Assembly (NCBI GenBank): GCA_964434385.1
Contig: CAYSUW010000003.1
Coordinates: forward strand, 1 to 64,000
DNA: 64,000 nucleotides
From: GCA-002700125 sp964434385
GTDB taxonomy: Bacteria > Chloroflexota > Dehalococcoidia > Lucifugimonadales > Lucifugimonadaceae
Direction of reading: 5' to 3'
Under the pieces are notes generated by a model. It saw nothing but the letters and a program-made list of their open reading frames with translations. It was not told the origin of the DNA and ran no database searches. Shown piece by piece: positions 56,881 through 64,000 of this stretch. How positions within the stretch are numbered: position 1 is the stretch's first letter; each line of letters begins with the position of its first letter. The position numbers were made by a program, and so were the translations under genes.

Positions 56881-57423
56881 TCAGGAAACTATTCCCAACA
56901 ATTCATTAAAAACAGTTTCTTCGTTTCCATTTCCATTTATTTTTTCTATTAATCCTTCATTTTCGTAAAAAGAAATCAAAGGTTGAGTTAATTGACCGTA
57001 AGTCTTTAGTCTATTAATTATCACTTCTGGGTCATCATCTTTTCTGCCTCTTTTAGTTAACCTAGAAATGATTTTTGACTCTTCTACATCTATAAACAAT
57101 ACTTTGTTGATTTTTTTCTTTAAATTCTCTAAAGAATTATTAAGTGATTTAGCTTGATCAATTGTACGAGGAAAGCCATCTAATAGAATCCCAGAGCTAT
57201 TCTTCCCTAATACATTAGATATCATGTTAATAATTATATTATCCGGGACTAAATCTCCTTTTTGCATAAATTCGTTAGCCAACAATCCTAATTTTGTTTG
57301 ATTTTCAACTTCACTACGTAACAAATCACCTGTTGATAAATGTTTCCATCCAAAATAATCAGACAATTTCTTAGCTTGTGTACCTTTACCTGCTCCAGGT
57401 GGCCCTAAAAAAACAACAATCAC
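56881..57423 (-). CDS. adk: Adenylate kinase, short form
   Basis: This 180-residue protein has the P-loop GPPGAGKGTQ at 7-16 and a short LID (RLTKRGRKDDDPEVI) rather than the long zinc-type LID. It makes ADP from ATP and AMP. The start is GTG 57423, 17 bases after secY. Confidence 0.96.
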   Translation of the reverse strand: MIVVFLGPPGAGKGTQAKKLSDYFGWKHLSTGDLLRSEVENQTKLGLLANEFMQKGDLVPDNIIINMISNVLGKNSSGILLDGFPRTIDQAKSLNNSLENLKKKINKVLFIDVEESKIISRLTKRGRKDDDPEVIINRLKTYGQLTQPLISFYENEGLIEKINGNGNEETVFNELLGIVS

Positions 57424-57440
57424 AACATTAAACTCATATA

Positions 57441-58817
57441 CTAATTCAAAAATCCTTCATAATTTCTCATCAAGAGTTGTGATTCTAACTGTCGCAAAGT
57501 ATCTAATGCTACTCCAACCATAATCAACAAACTAGTACTACTCATAATACTAGCAGCTGCACCTAAATTAGTTACTAAACCTGCTATAAATGGCATCACA
57601 GCAACAAATGCTAAAAATATAGCACCTGCCCATGTGATCCTAACCATAACTTTCATAAGATATTCGTGAGTAGGTTTACCAGGTCTTATTCCGGGAACAA
57701 AACCACCATTTTTCTGTAAATTATCGGCTATATTCTGCTGGTTAAACATTACTAATGCGTAAAAAAATGTAAACGCCATAACCATAATAAAAACCAAAAC
57801 CCAATATCCTGTACTTGCAGGTCCCAAAAAGTTAGCTAGAGATTCAGCTATACGTGAACCCATAGAATTACTTGAAGGATCAACAAAATAACTAGCAATA
57901 GTAGCTGGAAGAATCAATAGAGAAAATGCAAAAATCAATGGAATCATACCTGCAGAATTTACCCTTAAAGGAATGAATGAAGCTCCTGATTGTCTATACA
58001 TCTTTCCACCTCTAAAGATACTCTTTCCATATTGAACAGGAATTCTTCTTTGAGCTTCATTAAAGATTACAATTAAATATACTATTACTAACCCAATTAC
58101 CACTAAAAGAATTAATTGAAAGGTTTGATTTCTTAACAATAAACCTTGACCTAAAAGCTGAGGAATAGATGACACAATTCCAGCAAATATTATTAAAGAT
58201 ACCCCATTTCCAATTCCTTTTTCAGTAACTAGTTCTCCCATCCAAACAAGTATTGCGGTTCCCGCAGTCATAGCTAATAATATTGACAATGTGCTGATTA
58301 CATTTCCTCCAGAAAAACCTATCCCAGATATTACTGGTACTCCTCCAAAAGAATTCTGTAAAATAGTTAATTGCCCCCATCCTTGAACAAATGCAATAGG
58401 AATCATTAAATAATGGGTATATTGATTAATTTTTGCCCTACCTGATTCTCCTTCTTGAGACATCTCTTTCAAAGTAGGAATAACTGGAGTAAGAATCTGC
58501 ATAATTATTGAAGAAGTAATATATGGATAAACACCTAAAGCTGCAATACTCAAATTTCTTAATGCTCCACCTGAAAAAAGATCTAAGAACCCCAGTAACG
58601 GATTACTTTGAAAAGCTGAAGCCAGTGCATCTCTATTAACTCCTGGAACAGGGACATGAGCAAAAAATCTAAAAATTACTAAAATACCCAAAGTAAAAAG
58701 AATACGAAATCTAAGATCAGGGACCCTGAAAGCATCTATCATAGCCTGCAGTAAAGCAGGTTTATTTGATACTTCTTTTTTCGCTTGATAGGCTGGCCTA
58801 TTCATTAATTTCGCCAT
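57441..58817 (-). CDS. secY: Protein translocase subunit SecY
   Basis: This 458-residue protein has about ten membrane helices, an early PVPGVNRDA loop, a cytoplasmic loop with RRIPVQYGK and RVNSAGMIPLIFA, and a GIRPGKPTHEYL loop. It forms the channel for exported proteins such as those at 33966 and 35181. It overlaps rplO by 20 bases. Confidence 0.97.
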   Translation of the reverse strand: MAKLMNRPAYQAKKEVSNKPALLQAMIDAFRVPDLRFRILFTLGILVIFRFFAHVPVPGVNRDALASAFQSNPLLGFLDLFSGGALRNLSIAALGVYPYITSSIIMQILTPVIPTLKEMSQEGESGRAKINQYTHYLMIPIAFVQGWGQLTILQNSFGGVPVISGIGFSGGNVISTLSILLAMTAGTAILVWMGELVTEKGIGNGVSLIIFAGIVSSIPQLLGQGLLLRNQTFQLILLVVIGLVIVYLIVIFNEAQRRIPVQYGKSIFRGGKMYRQSGASFIPLRVNSAGMIPLIFAFSLLILPATIASYFVDPSSNSMGSRIAESLANFLGPASTGYWVLVFIMVMAFTFFYALVMFNQQNIADNLQKNGGFVPGIRPGKPTHEYLMKVMVRITWAGAIFLAFVAVMPFIAGLVTNLGAAASIMSSTSLLIMVGVALDTLRQLESQLLMRNYEGFLN

Positions 58818-59274
58818 CCTTGGAATTTATTTTCTCTATTGAGCCACCAATCTTCTCTATTTTCTCTTTAGCACTTTCACTATAACCATGAGCAGATATA
58901 ATCAAAGGTTTAGTTAAAGTACCATTACCAAGAATTTTTATTAAAGAATTATTCTTAGATACTATTTTTCTTTCAAATAATATTTCAGGATTAACTTTTT
59001 CTCCTGATTCAAAAAAATGTTCCAGTTTATCTAAATTGATTGGGACAAAAGATTTACGAAATGGATTATAAAAACCTCTCATAAAAGGTAATTTTTTTAC
59101 TAGAGGTAATTGTCCACCTTCAAAAAAGAGAGGTAAAGAACCTCCAGATCTAGCTTTTTGCCCTTTCAGCCCTCTTCCTGAATAAGAACCTTTATTACTT
59201 CCGTCTCCCCTTCCTTTTCTTTTATGCTTAGATTTTGCACCTATAGGAGATTTTAAATTATGTAAATCAACCAT
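58798..59274 (-). CDS. rplO: Ribosomal protein uL15
   Basis: This 158-residue protein begins MVDLHNLKSPIGAKSKHKRK with KGRGDGSNKGSYSGRGLKGQ and FEGGQLPLVKKLP, typical of L15. Its end overlaps secY by 20 bases. Confidence 0.97.
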   Translation of the reverse strand: MVDLHNLKSPIGAKSKHKRKGRGDGSNKGSYSGRGLKGQKARSGGSLPLFFEGGQLPLVKKLPFMRGFYNPFRKSFVPINLDKLEHFFESGEKVNPEILFERKIVSKNNSLIKILGNGTLTKPLIISAHGYSESAKEKIEKIGGSIEKINSKDGEINE

Positions 59275-59287
59275 ATTAAATTTCCTG

Positions 59288-59467
59288 TTATATATTCTCT
59301 ATTTTCAATAAATGAGAAACCTTTGAAATCATACCTAAAGTAACTTTAGAGTCTTCTTTAACAACTGAATCTCCGATTTTCCCTAAGCCCAATGCCTTTA
59401 AAGTATCTCTTTGTTTTTTATTAGAACCTATATGACTTCTTATTTGGTCAATCTTAAGATTGCTCAT
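59288..59467 (-). CDS. rpmD: Ribosomal protein uL30
   Basis: This 59-residue protein begins at ATG 59467 with GAGG upstream; it overlaps the rpsE end by 14 bases. The core reads SHIGSNKKQRDTLKALGLGKIG and VLGMI-like VTLGMISKVSHL, matching L30. Confidence 0.93.
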   Translation of the reverse strand: MSNLKIDQIRSHIGSNKKQRDTLKALGLGKIGDSVVKEDSKVTLGMISKVSHLLKIENI

Positions 59468-60017
59468 TATCAACCTCTTGATTATTAGATTTATTTCCAT
59501 CAAAATTATTTTTTCTTTGAGCTATATACTGTTCTGGATCCTTCAAACTAGTTAACGCTTTTACAGTTGCTTTTACTGTATTAACAGGGTTATTGGAACC
59601 AAGATTTTTTGATAAGACATCTTGAACTCCCACTGCTTCCATAACAGCTCTAATACCTCCTCCAGCAATTACTCCAGTCCCTGGAGATGCAGGCTTTAAC
59701 ATAATCTTTGCAGCTCCATACTTAGCATTGACTTGATAGGGCAATGTAGTCCCTTTCATTTGGACACTTACCATATTCTTTCTAGCATTATTTGCAGCTT
59801 TTCTTACTGCATCTGGAACCGCTGCACCTTTACCTGATGCAACACCAACTTTACCTTTTTTATCTCCAGCTACAACCATAGCTGAAAATCTAAGGTTCCT
59901 TCCTCCTTTTACAACTTTGGTTACCCTTCTTACTTGTACTACCTTCTCAATAATCCCATCATTATCTCTAGAATCAGATTTCTTTGAATTACGTCTGTCA
60001 TTATAATTAGTTGTCAT
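59454..60017 (-). CDS. rpsE: Ribosomal protein uS5
   Basis: This 187-residue protein has RVTKVVKGGRNLRFSAMVV, GVASGKGAAVPDAVRKA and ASPGTGVIAGGGIRAVMEA of S5, which contacts the decoding region. Its start shares one base with the rplR stop. The Gln/Asn-rich tail is mildly extended. Confidence 0.97.
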   Translation of the reverse strand: MTTNYNDRRNSKKSDSRDNDGIIEKVVQVRRVTKVVKGGRNLRFSAMVVAGDKKGKVGVASGKGAAVPDAVRKAANNARKNMVSVQMKGTTLPYQVNAKYGAAKIMLKPASPGTGVIAGGGIRAVMEAVGVQDVLSKNLGSNNPVNTVKATVKALTSLKDPEQYIAQRKNNFDGNKSNNQEVDNEQS

Positions 60018-60394
60018 TAGAAACTCACCCCTCCTTTTAGGACACCATCAGCTAAGGCTTTTATTCGACCATGGAATTTATATCCACCCCTATCAAAAAT
60101 TAATTTATTAATTCCTGATTTATTACATTTTTCTGCTAATTGAACACCTACTTTATAAGATTCAGAACATTTTCCTGAATAATTTCCATCATCGATTTTT
60201 TTATCAGATTTTAGTTCAATACTTGAAGCTGAGGTTAATGTTATATTTTTATCATCATCTATCACTTGAGCATAAATTTTTTTATTACTTCTAAATACCG
60301 CTAGTCTTGGTGCTAAAGAAGTTCCTGCCAATTTCTTACGAATTCTCAAATGCCTTACGACTCTTCTATTAGTTGAATATTTTTTATTACTCAT
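60017..60394 (-). CDS. rplR: Ribosomal protein uL18
   Basis: This 125-residue protein starts YSTNRRVVRHLRIRKKLAGT and has LAVFRSNKKIYAQVIDD and FDRGGYKFHGRIKALADGV, binding 5S rRNA. It follows rplF after 8 bases. Confidence 0.97.
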   Translation of the reverse strand: MSNKKYSTNRRVVRHLRIRKKLAGTSLAPRLAVFRSNKKIYAQVIDDDKNITLTSASSIELKSDKKIDDGNYSGKCSESYKVGVQLAEKCNKSGINKLIFDRGGYKFHGRIKALADGVLKGGVSF

Positions 60395-60402
60395 AATTTA
60401 TT

Positions 60403-60948
60403 TTAAACGGAAGTTACAGCAGCTTTACCTGCTTTTCTGATTATTGTTTCTCCTTGATATTTAACACCTTTTCCTGTGTATGGATTTGGCTTTCTAAGCT
60501 TCCTAATATCAGATGCTTGCTGACCTACCAATTGTCTGTCAATTCCTTTCACTATAGCTAAATTCTGTCCATCTACATCTAATTTATTTGTACCTAATGG
60601 CTCTACTTTTATAGTATGGCTATATCCTAAATTAAAAACTAAATCATTTCCTTTTTTTTCAATCCTATAACCAGTTCCTACAACTTCTAATTTAATTTCA
60701 AAACCCGAAGTAATACCGTGAATAATATTTGCTATCAAACTTCTGTATAATCCATGCATAGATCTAGATTCTGGATCATCATTTTTCCTATTACATATTA
60801 TATTTTCAGAATCATTGGTTACTTCAATCACATCTTTAAAATCTAAACTTAATTCTCCAAGAGGACCCTTAGCTTTAAAATTATTTCCTTCTATTTTAAC
60901 TTCAACACCTGAAGGTATTGATATTGGCTTCTTTCCTATTCTAGACAT
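60403..60948 (-). CDS. rplF: Ribosomal protein uL6
   Basis: This 181-residue protein starts MSRIGKKPISIPSGVEVKI and has HGLYRSLIANII and PNPYTGKGVKYQGETIIRK of L6. It follows rpsH after 15 bases. Confidence 0.97.
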   Translation of the reverse strand: MSRIGKKPISIPSGVEVKIEGNNFKAKGPLGELSLDFKDVIEVTNDSENIICNRKNDDPESRSMHGLYRSLIANIIHGITSGFEIKLEVVGTGYRIEKKGNDLVFNLGYSHTIKVEPLGTNKLDVDGQNLAIVKGIDRQLVGQQASDIRKLRKPNPYTGKGVKYQGETIIRKAGKAAVTSV

Positions 60949-60963
60949 TAATTCTCCTCAAAA

Positions 60964-61356
60964 TTACCAAAGGTAACAAATAAGTTCTCCTCCTAATTTA
61001 TTCCTAAAAGCTTCTTTTCCTGTCATAATCCCTTTAGAAGTAGAAACTAATGCGACAGCCATTCCACCTAAGTAAATTGGAATTTCTCCTTTTTTCACAT
61101 AAGATCTCAACCCAGGCCTGCTAACTCTTTTTAAACCTAAAATCATTGGTTGTTCATCTTTTCCATACTTCAAGTTAATTTTCGTAATACTCTTTTTATC
61201 AGTAGTAGATTCTTCAAAATTATTTATAAACCCTTCATCAACAAAAATCTTTAAAATGTTTGTCTTGATTTTCGAAGTAGGCACTTCAACAAACATTTTT
61301 TTAGCTTGATGACCATTTCTTATTCTAGTTAACATATCTGCAATTGGATCCGTCAT
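60964..61356 (-). CDS. rpsH: Ribosomal protein uS8
   Basis: This 130-residue protein has DPIADMLTRIRNGHQ at the start and RPGLRSYVKKGEIP and GGELICYLW at the end, binding 16S rRNA. S8 represses the spc operon in other bacteria. Confidence 0.97.
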   Translation of the reverse strand: MTDPIADMLTRIRNGHQAKKMFVEVPTSKIKTNILKIFVDEGFINNFEESTTDKKSITKINLKYGKDEQPMILGLKRVSRPGLRSYVKKGEIPIYLGGMAVALVSTSKGIMTGKEAFRNKLGGELICYLW

Positions 61357-61365
61357 TTCAAATTC

Positions 61366-61671
61366 CTATAAACTCGCTTTCCTAATTCCAGGAAATTCTC
61401 CTAAAAGTGCTTTATCCCTAAATACAATTCTAGATAAACCTACAAATCTAATATAACCTCTTGGTCTTCCAGTGATTGAACACCTATTTGTAAGTCTATT
61501 GGGGTTAGCATTTCTTGGTAATTTGCCTAGAGCTCTTCTAGCTTCTCTTCTTTTTTGGAATGACAAAGAACTATCATTCCATTGATTTAATAATTCTCTC
61601 CTCTGAGAATCATATTTTTGAATAGTTAATTCTATCTTTTTATCTCTTTCAACTTTTGATTTTCTAGCCAT
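61366..61671 (-). CDS. rpsN: Ribosomal protein uS14, long form
   Basis: This 101-residue protein has the long-form S14 layout without the zinc-binding cysteine set: NRCSITGRPRGYIRFVGLSR. The start is MARKSKVERDKKI. It follows rplE after 13 bases. Confidence 0.97.
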   Translation of the reverse strand: MARKSKVERDKKIELTIQKYDSQRRELLNQWNDSSLSFQKRREARRALGKLPRNANPNRLTNRCSITGRPRGYIRFVGLSRIVFRDKALLGEFPGIRKASL

Positions 61672-61684
61672 TATTCTCCTAAAT

Positions 61685-62428
61685 TTAAATATTTGATCTT
61701 ACGAAAGGCATTCCTAAAAGTTCAAGTAATCTTCTAGCTTCTTCATCGTTTACAGATGTAGTACCTATAGTTACTTGAAACCCTCGAATTTTATCAATCT
61801 GATTATACTCAATTTCTGGAAAGATTACTTGTTCAGAGATTCCTAATGAATAATTACCTCTTCCATCAAATGAATTTCTACTCAATCCACGAAAATCTCT
61901 AACTCTTGGAAGAGCAATATTTAAAAGTCTATCAATAAAATCCCACATTCTCGTCTTCCTTAGAGTGACTTTGATTCCAACTCTCATTCCCTCTCTCAAA
62001 TTAAAATTAGCAATTGATTTTTTTGACTTTGTAACAACTGGTTTCTGTCCACAGATTAATTGCAAATCTTTTGTTGCTGAATCTATAGCATTTTTATCAG
62101 TAATTGCTTCACCTAATCCTACATTTAATGTTACTTGAGATATTGTAGGAATTTCCATTTTATTATCATAACCAAACTCTTTAGATAACACAGGAGCAAC
62201 ATCATTTTCAAAGAATTCTTCCAATCTGCCTTTCACTCGAGAAGAAATTGTTTTTTCTTTCTGTGTTACAGATTTTCTAGCTTTCACATTAGCTTTAGTT
62301 TCAGAAACTTTTCTAGCTTTCACATTAGTTTTAATTTCAGAGACTTTTTTAGTGGTCCTAGTCTTAGACACCTTGTCACTAGATTTTTTTTCTTTATTAA
62401 CTTTTGTTTTTTTACTATCTTGAGTCAA
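61685..62428 (-). CDS. rplE: Ribosomal protein uL5 with lysine-rich N-terminal extension
   Basis: This 247-residue reading begins at TTG 62428 and has a Lys/Ser/Thr-rich extension of about 64 residues before the normal L5 core (LEEFFENDVAPVL to the end LLELLGMPFVRSNI). A GTG at 62236 would start a canonical 183-residue L5 without the extension but has no Shine-Dalgarno and would leave a 210-base gap after rplX. I favour the long form, but the start is uncertain. Confidence 0.8.
   Translation of the reverse strand: MTQDSKKTKVNKEKKSSDKVSKTRTTKKVSEIKTNVKARKVSETKANVKARKSVTQKEKTISSRVKGRLEEFFENDVAPVLSKEFGYDNKMEIPTISQVTLNVGLGEAITDKNAIDSATKDLQLICGQKPVVTKSKKSIANFNLREGMRVGIKVTLRKTRMWDFIDRLLNIALPRVRDFRGLSRNSFDGRGNYSLGISEQVIFPEIEYNQIDKIRGFQVTIGTTSVNDEEARRLLELLGMPFVRSNI
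62273..62344 (-). repeat. 36-base tandem repeat in the rplE N-terminus
   Basis: Two copies (62273-62308 and 62309-62344) differ at three positions and encode VSETKANVKARK and VSEIKTNVKARK. The length is a multiple of three, so the frame is kept, which supports translation of the extension. Confidence 0.85.
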
Positions 62429-62446
62429 TTATTAAATTCCATTATT

Positions 62447-62755
62447 TTATGATTTTTTTTCTTTAACTACTCTTACTTTATTTCCATCATCCAAGTATGA
62501 ATAACCTATTTTTCCTGCTTTCTCGGAATCAGAGTCCACATAAATTAAATTAGATATATGAATAGGAGCTTCTTGTTGAACTAGCCCAGATTGTCTTGCA
62601 GCAGTACCACCCTTAACATGCCTGGTGATCATATTCACTCCCTCCACTACTGCTTTATTCTTAGATGCTAATATTCTGATAACTTGGCCTTTTTTTCCTT
62701 TGTCTTTGCCAGTTCTTACTATCACTGTATCATTTTTCTTTATCTTAATTCTCAA
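62447..62755 (-). CDS. rplX: Ribosomal protein uL24
   Basis: This 102-residue protein has KNDTVIVRTGKDKGKKGQVI and GVNMITRHVKGG, the KOW-type start of L24. The start is TTG 62755 with GGAGG in the end of rplN. Confidence 0.96.
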   Translation of the reverse strand: MRIKIKKNDTVIVRTGKDKGKKGQVIRILASKNKAVVEGVNMITRHVKGGTAARQSGLVQQEAPIHISNLIYVDSDSEKAGKIGYSYLDDGNKVRVVKEKKS

Positions 62756-62756
62756 A

Positions 62757-63125
62757 TTAAATTACCTCCGGTGCAAGTGACACAATTCGCATAAACTCTT
62801 TGTCTCTTAATTCTCTTGCTACTGGACCAAAAATCCTGGTTCCAATTGGATTATTATCTTCACCAAGTATAACTACGGCATTATCGTCAAACCTAATATA
62901 AGTTCCATCTTTTCTTCTCACTTCTTTCTTAGTTCTCACTATTACAGCTTTAACAACCTCATGCATTTTCACAGTACCTCCAGGCACTGCATCTTTAACA
63001 GCAGCAGTAATAATATCTCCAATAGAAGCATATCTTCTATAACTACCCCCTACCAAATGAATGCACATAATTTCTTTAGCACCAGAATTATCAGTTACAA
63101 TGAGCCTACTCTGTGGCTGAATCAT
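62757..63125 (-). CDS. rplN: Ribosomal protein uL14
   Basis: This 122-residue protein begins MIQPQSRLIVTDNSGAKEIM and has GTRIFGPVARELRDKEFMRI, typical of L14. It overlaps rpsQ by 20 bases. Confidence 0.97.
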   Translation of the reverse strand: MIQPQSRLIVTDNSGAKEIMCIHLVGGSYRRYASIGDIITAAVKDAVPGGTVKMHEVVKAVIVRTKKEVRRKDGTYIRFDDNAVVILGEDNNPIGTRIFGPVARELRDKEFMRIVSLAPEVI

Positions 63126-63399
63126 TTTCCACCTCCAAGTTTAACTGTTCAGTTGATTCAGTGAATTCCGAAATACCTGACGAGATTGTTTTTGTTAACA
63201 ACCATCTCTTTGTATGAGATATTGGCTTACATTGTTCAAATTCAATAGTATCTCCTATATTGCCTTTATTATCAGGGTCATGGACTACATACTTAGATCT
63301 TTTCTTGATATCTTTTCCCTTGATGTAAGTAGAAGATAATCTCGATACACTAACTATTAAAGATTTATCATTCTTATTTTTAATGACTATACCTTTCAA
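63106..63399 (-). CDS. rpsQ: Ribosomal protein uS17
   Basis: This 97-residue protein has KRSKYVVHDPDNKGNIGDTI and ECKPISHTK-like EQCKPISHTKRWLL, the OB-fold S17, with a short acidic tail. The start is TTG 63399, overlapping the rpmC stop in TTGA with AGGTGA upstream. Confidence 0.95.
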   Translation of the reverse strand: MKGIVIKNKNDKSLIVSVSRLSSTYIKGKDIKKRSKYVVHDPDNKGNIGDTIEFEQCKPISHTKRWLLTKTISSGISEFTESTEQLNLEVENDSATE

Positions 63400-63623
63400 T
63401 TTTCACCTTCTTCTACTAAATTAGGGTTTAAGCTTAGGAGTTCTCTTTCTTTTTTAACTGTCAAAATCCTTGAAATGTCTTTCTTAACTTTTTTAATCTG
63501 ACTAGAATCAGAAAGTTGCATAGAAGCTTTACTAAACCTTAAATTAAAATACTGTTTTCTAGATTCTTCTAGTTGGTTTAGTAAATCTTCTTGATTTAAT
63601 TCTCTAATTTCTGAAATTTTCAT
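63396..63623 (-). CDS. rpmC: Ribosomal protein uL29
   Basis: This 75-residue helical protein starts MKISEIRELNQEDLLNQL at ATG 63623 with AGGA upstream; a longer frame from 63671 would overlap rplP. It lies at the polypeptide tunnel exit. Confidence 0.95.
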   Translation of the reverse strand: MKISEIRELNQEDLLNQLEESRKQYFNLRFSKASMQLSDSSQIKKVKKDISRILTVKKERELLSLNPNLVEEGEN

Positions 63624-63645
63624 ATTTTTCCTATATTTTTGCAGA

Positions 63646-64000
63646 TTAAAATTGTTCTTTCCTAGCAACAACTTTAGTGTTTAATGAAAATTTATGAGAT
63701 GCTAATCTCAAAGCCTCTCGAGCTATATCTTCAGGTAAATCACCTATCTCAAATATAATCCTTCCTTGATTCACCGGACTAACCCAGAATTCAGTAGCTC
63801 CTTTTCCACCACCCATTCTTGTTTCTGCAGCCCTAGCAGATACTGGTTTATCAGGAAAAACTCTAATCCATACCATCCCACCTCTTTGAACATGACCAAC
63901 AATAGCTTTTCTTCCGGCTTCAATCTGTCTAGCTGTAATCCAGCCTGCATCTAAAGATTTTAAAGCAAAATCACCAAATACAATTTTGCTCCCAGCAACA
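63646..64000 (-). CDS. rplP: Ribosomal protein uL16, start beyond the window
   Basis: The frame is open from the right edge; visible residues include FGDFALKSLDAGWITARQIE, GGMVWIRVFPDKPVSARAAE, RMGGGKGATEFWVSPV and the end LNTKVVARKEQF of L16. The 5' part of the gene is outside the window. Confidence 0.95.
   Translation of the reverse strand, partial: VAGSKIVFGDFALKSLDAGWITARQIEAGRKAIVGHVQRGGMVWIRVFPDKPVSARAAETRMGGGKGATEFWVSPVNQGRIIFEIGDLPEDIAREALRLASHKFSLNTKVVARKEQF

Overview
AT-rich bacterial DNA with tightly packed genes, short Shine-Dalgarno sites, many GTG/TTG starts and several tail-to-tail gene overlaps. No rRNA, tRNA, CRISPR array, transposase or phage gene was seen. The gene set points to a marine Chloroflexota of the SAR202/Dehalococcoidia type: an enolase-superfamily dehydratase, an MlrC-type M81 protein, a phytanoyl-CoA dioxygenase, several amidases, a GuaB3-type IMP dehydrogenase-like protein and a large S-layer-like protein. 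This assignment is inference; no phylogenetic marker was compared.

Layout. 1-14.5 kb is accessory metabolism: a secreted TolB-like propeller, an enolase-superfamily dehydratase with an M81 protein, an S9 peptidase, a GH32-like hydrolase, and a membrane/lipid-like group (PlsY paralogue, carotenoid-type GT2, DUF1295 protein). A PhyH dioxygenase, an M20 hydrolase and an MBL hydrolase follow. 13.5-22 kb is the most distinctive part. It holds a 2-aminoethylphosphonate (AEP) transaminase, a PntC-like nucleotidyltransferase, a CDP-alcohol phosphatidyltransferase and a UbiA prenyltransferase. Divergent promoters that share their -35 region drive the transaminase operon and the VOC-pntC operon. Together they look like the last steps of a pathway that would make AEP, activate it as CMP-AEP and put it on a lipid. 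PEP mutase and phosphonopyruvate decarboxylase are not in the window.

22-33 kb carries an amidase coupled to a hidden GatC/AtzG-like microprotein, then argS, argF, der, plsY and gpsA on the plus strand, and rsmE, prmA, dnaJ and hrcA on the minus strand. 33-39 kb is a surface region: a Pro/Thr-rich exported protein with a CTERM-like tail and a 1203-residue S-layer-like protein with a structured mRNA leader and a strong terminator. 39-51 kb is housekeeping: rho, pyrG, gatC-gatA, a lipoprotein, a gamma carbonic anhydrase, panC, guaB3, hisS, prfA and prmC.

51-64 kb is the S10/spc/alpha ribosomal region on the minus strand, read from 64000 down: rplP, rpmC, rpsQ, rplN, rplX, rplE, rpsN, rpsH, rplF, rplR, rpsE, rpmD, rplO, secY, adk, map, infA, rpmJ, rpsM, rpsK, rpsD, rpoA, rplQ, truA, rplM, rpsI. 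The order is canonical and the rest of the S10 operon lies beyond the right edge.
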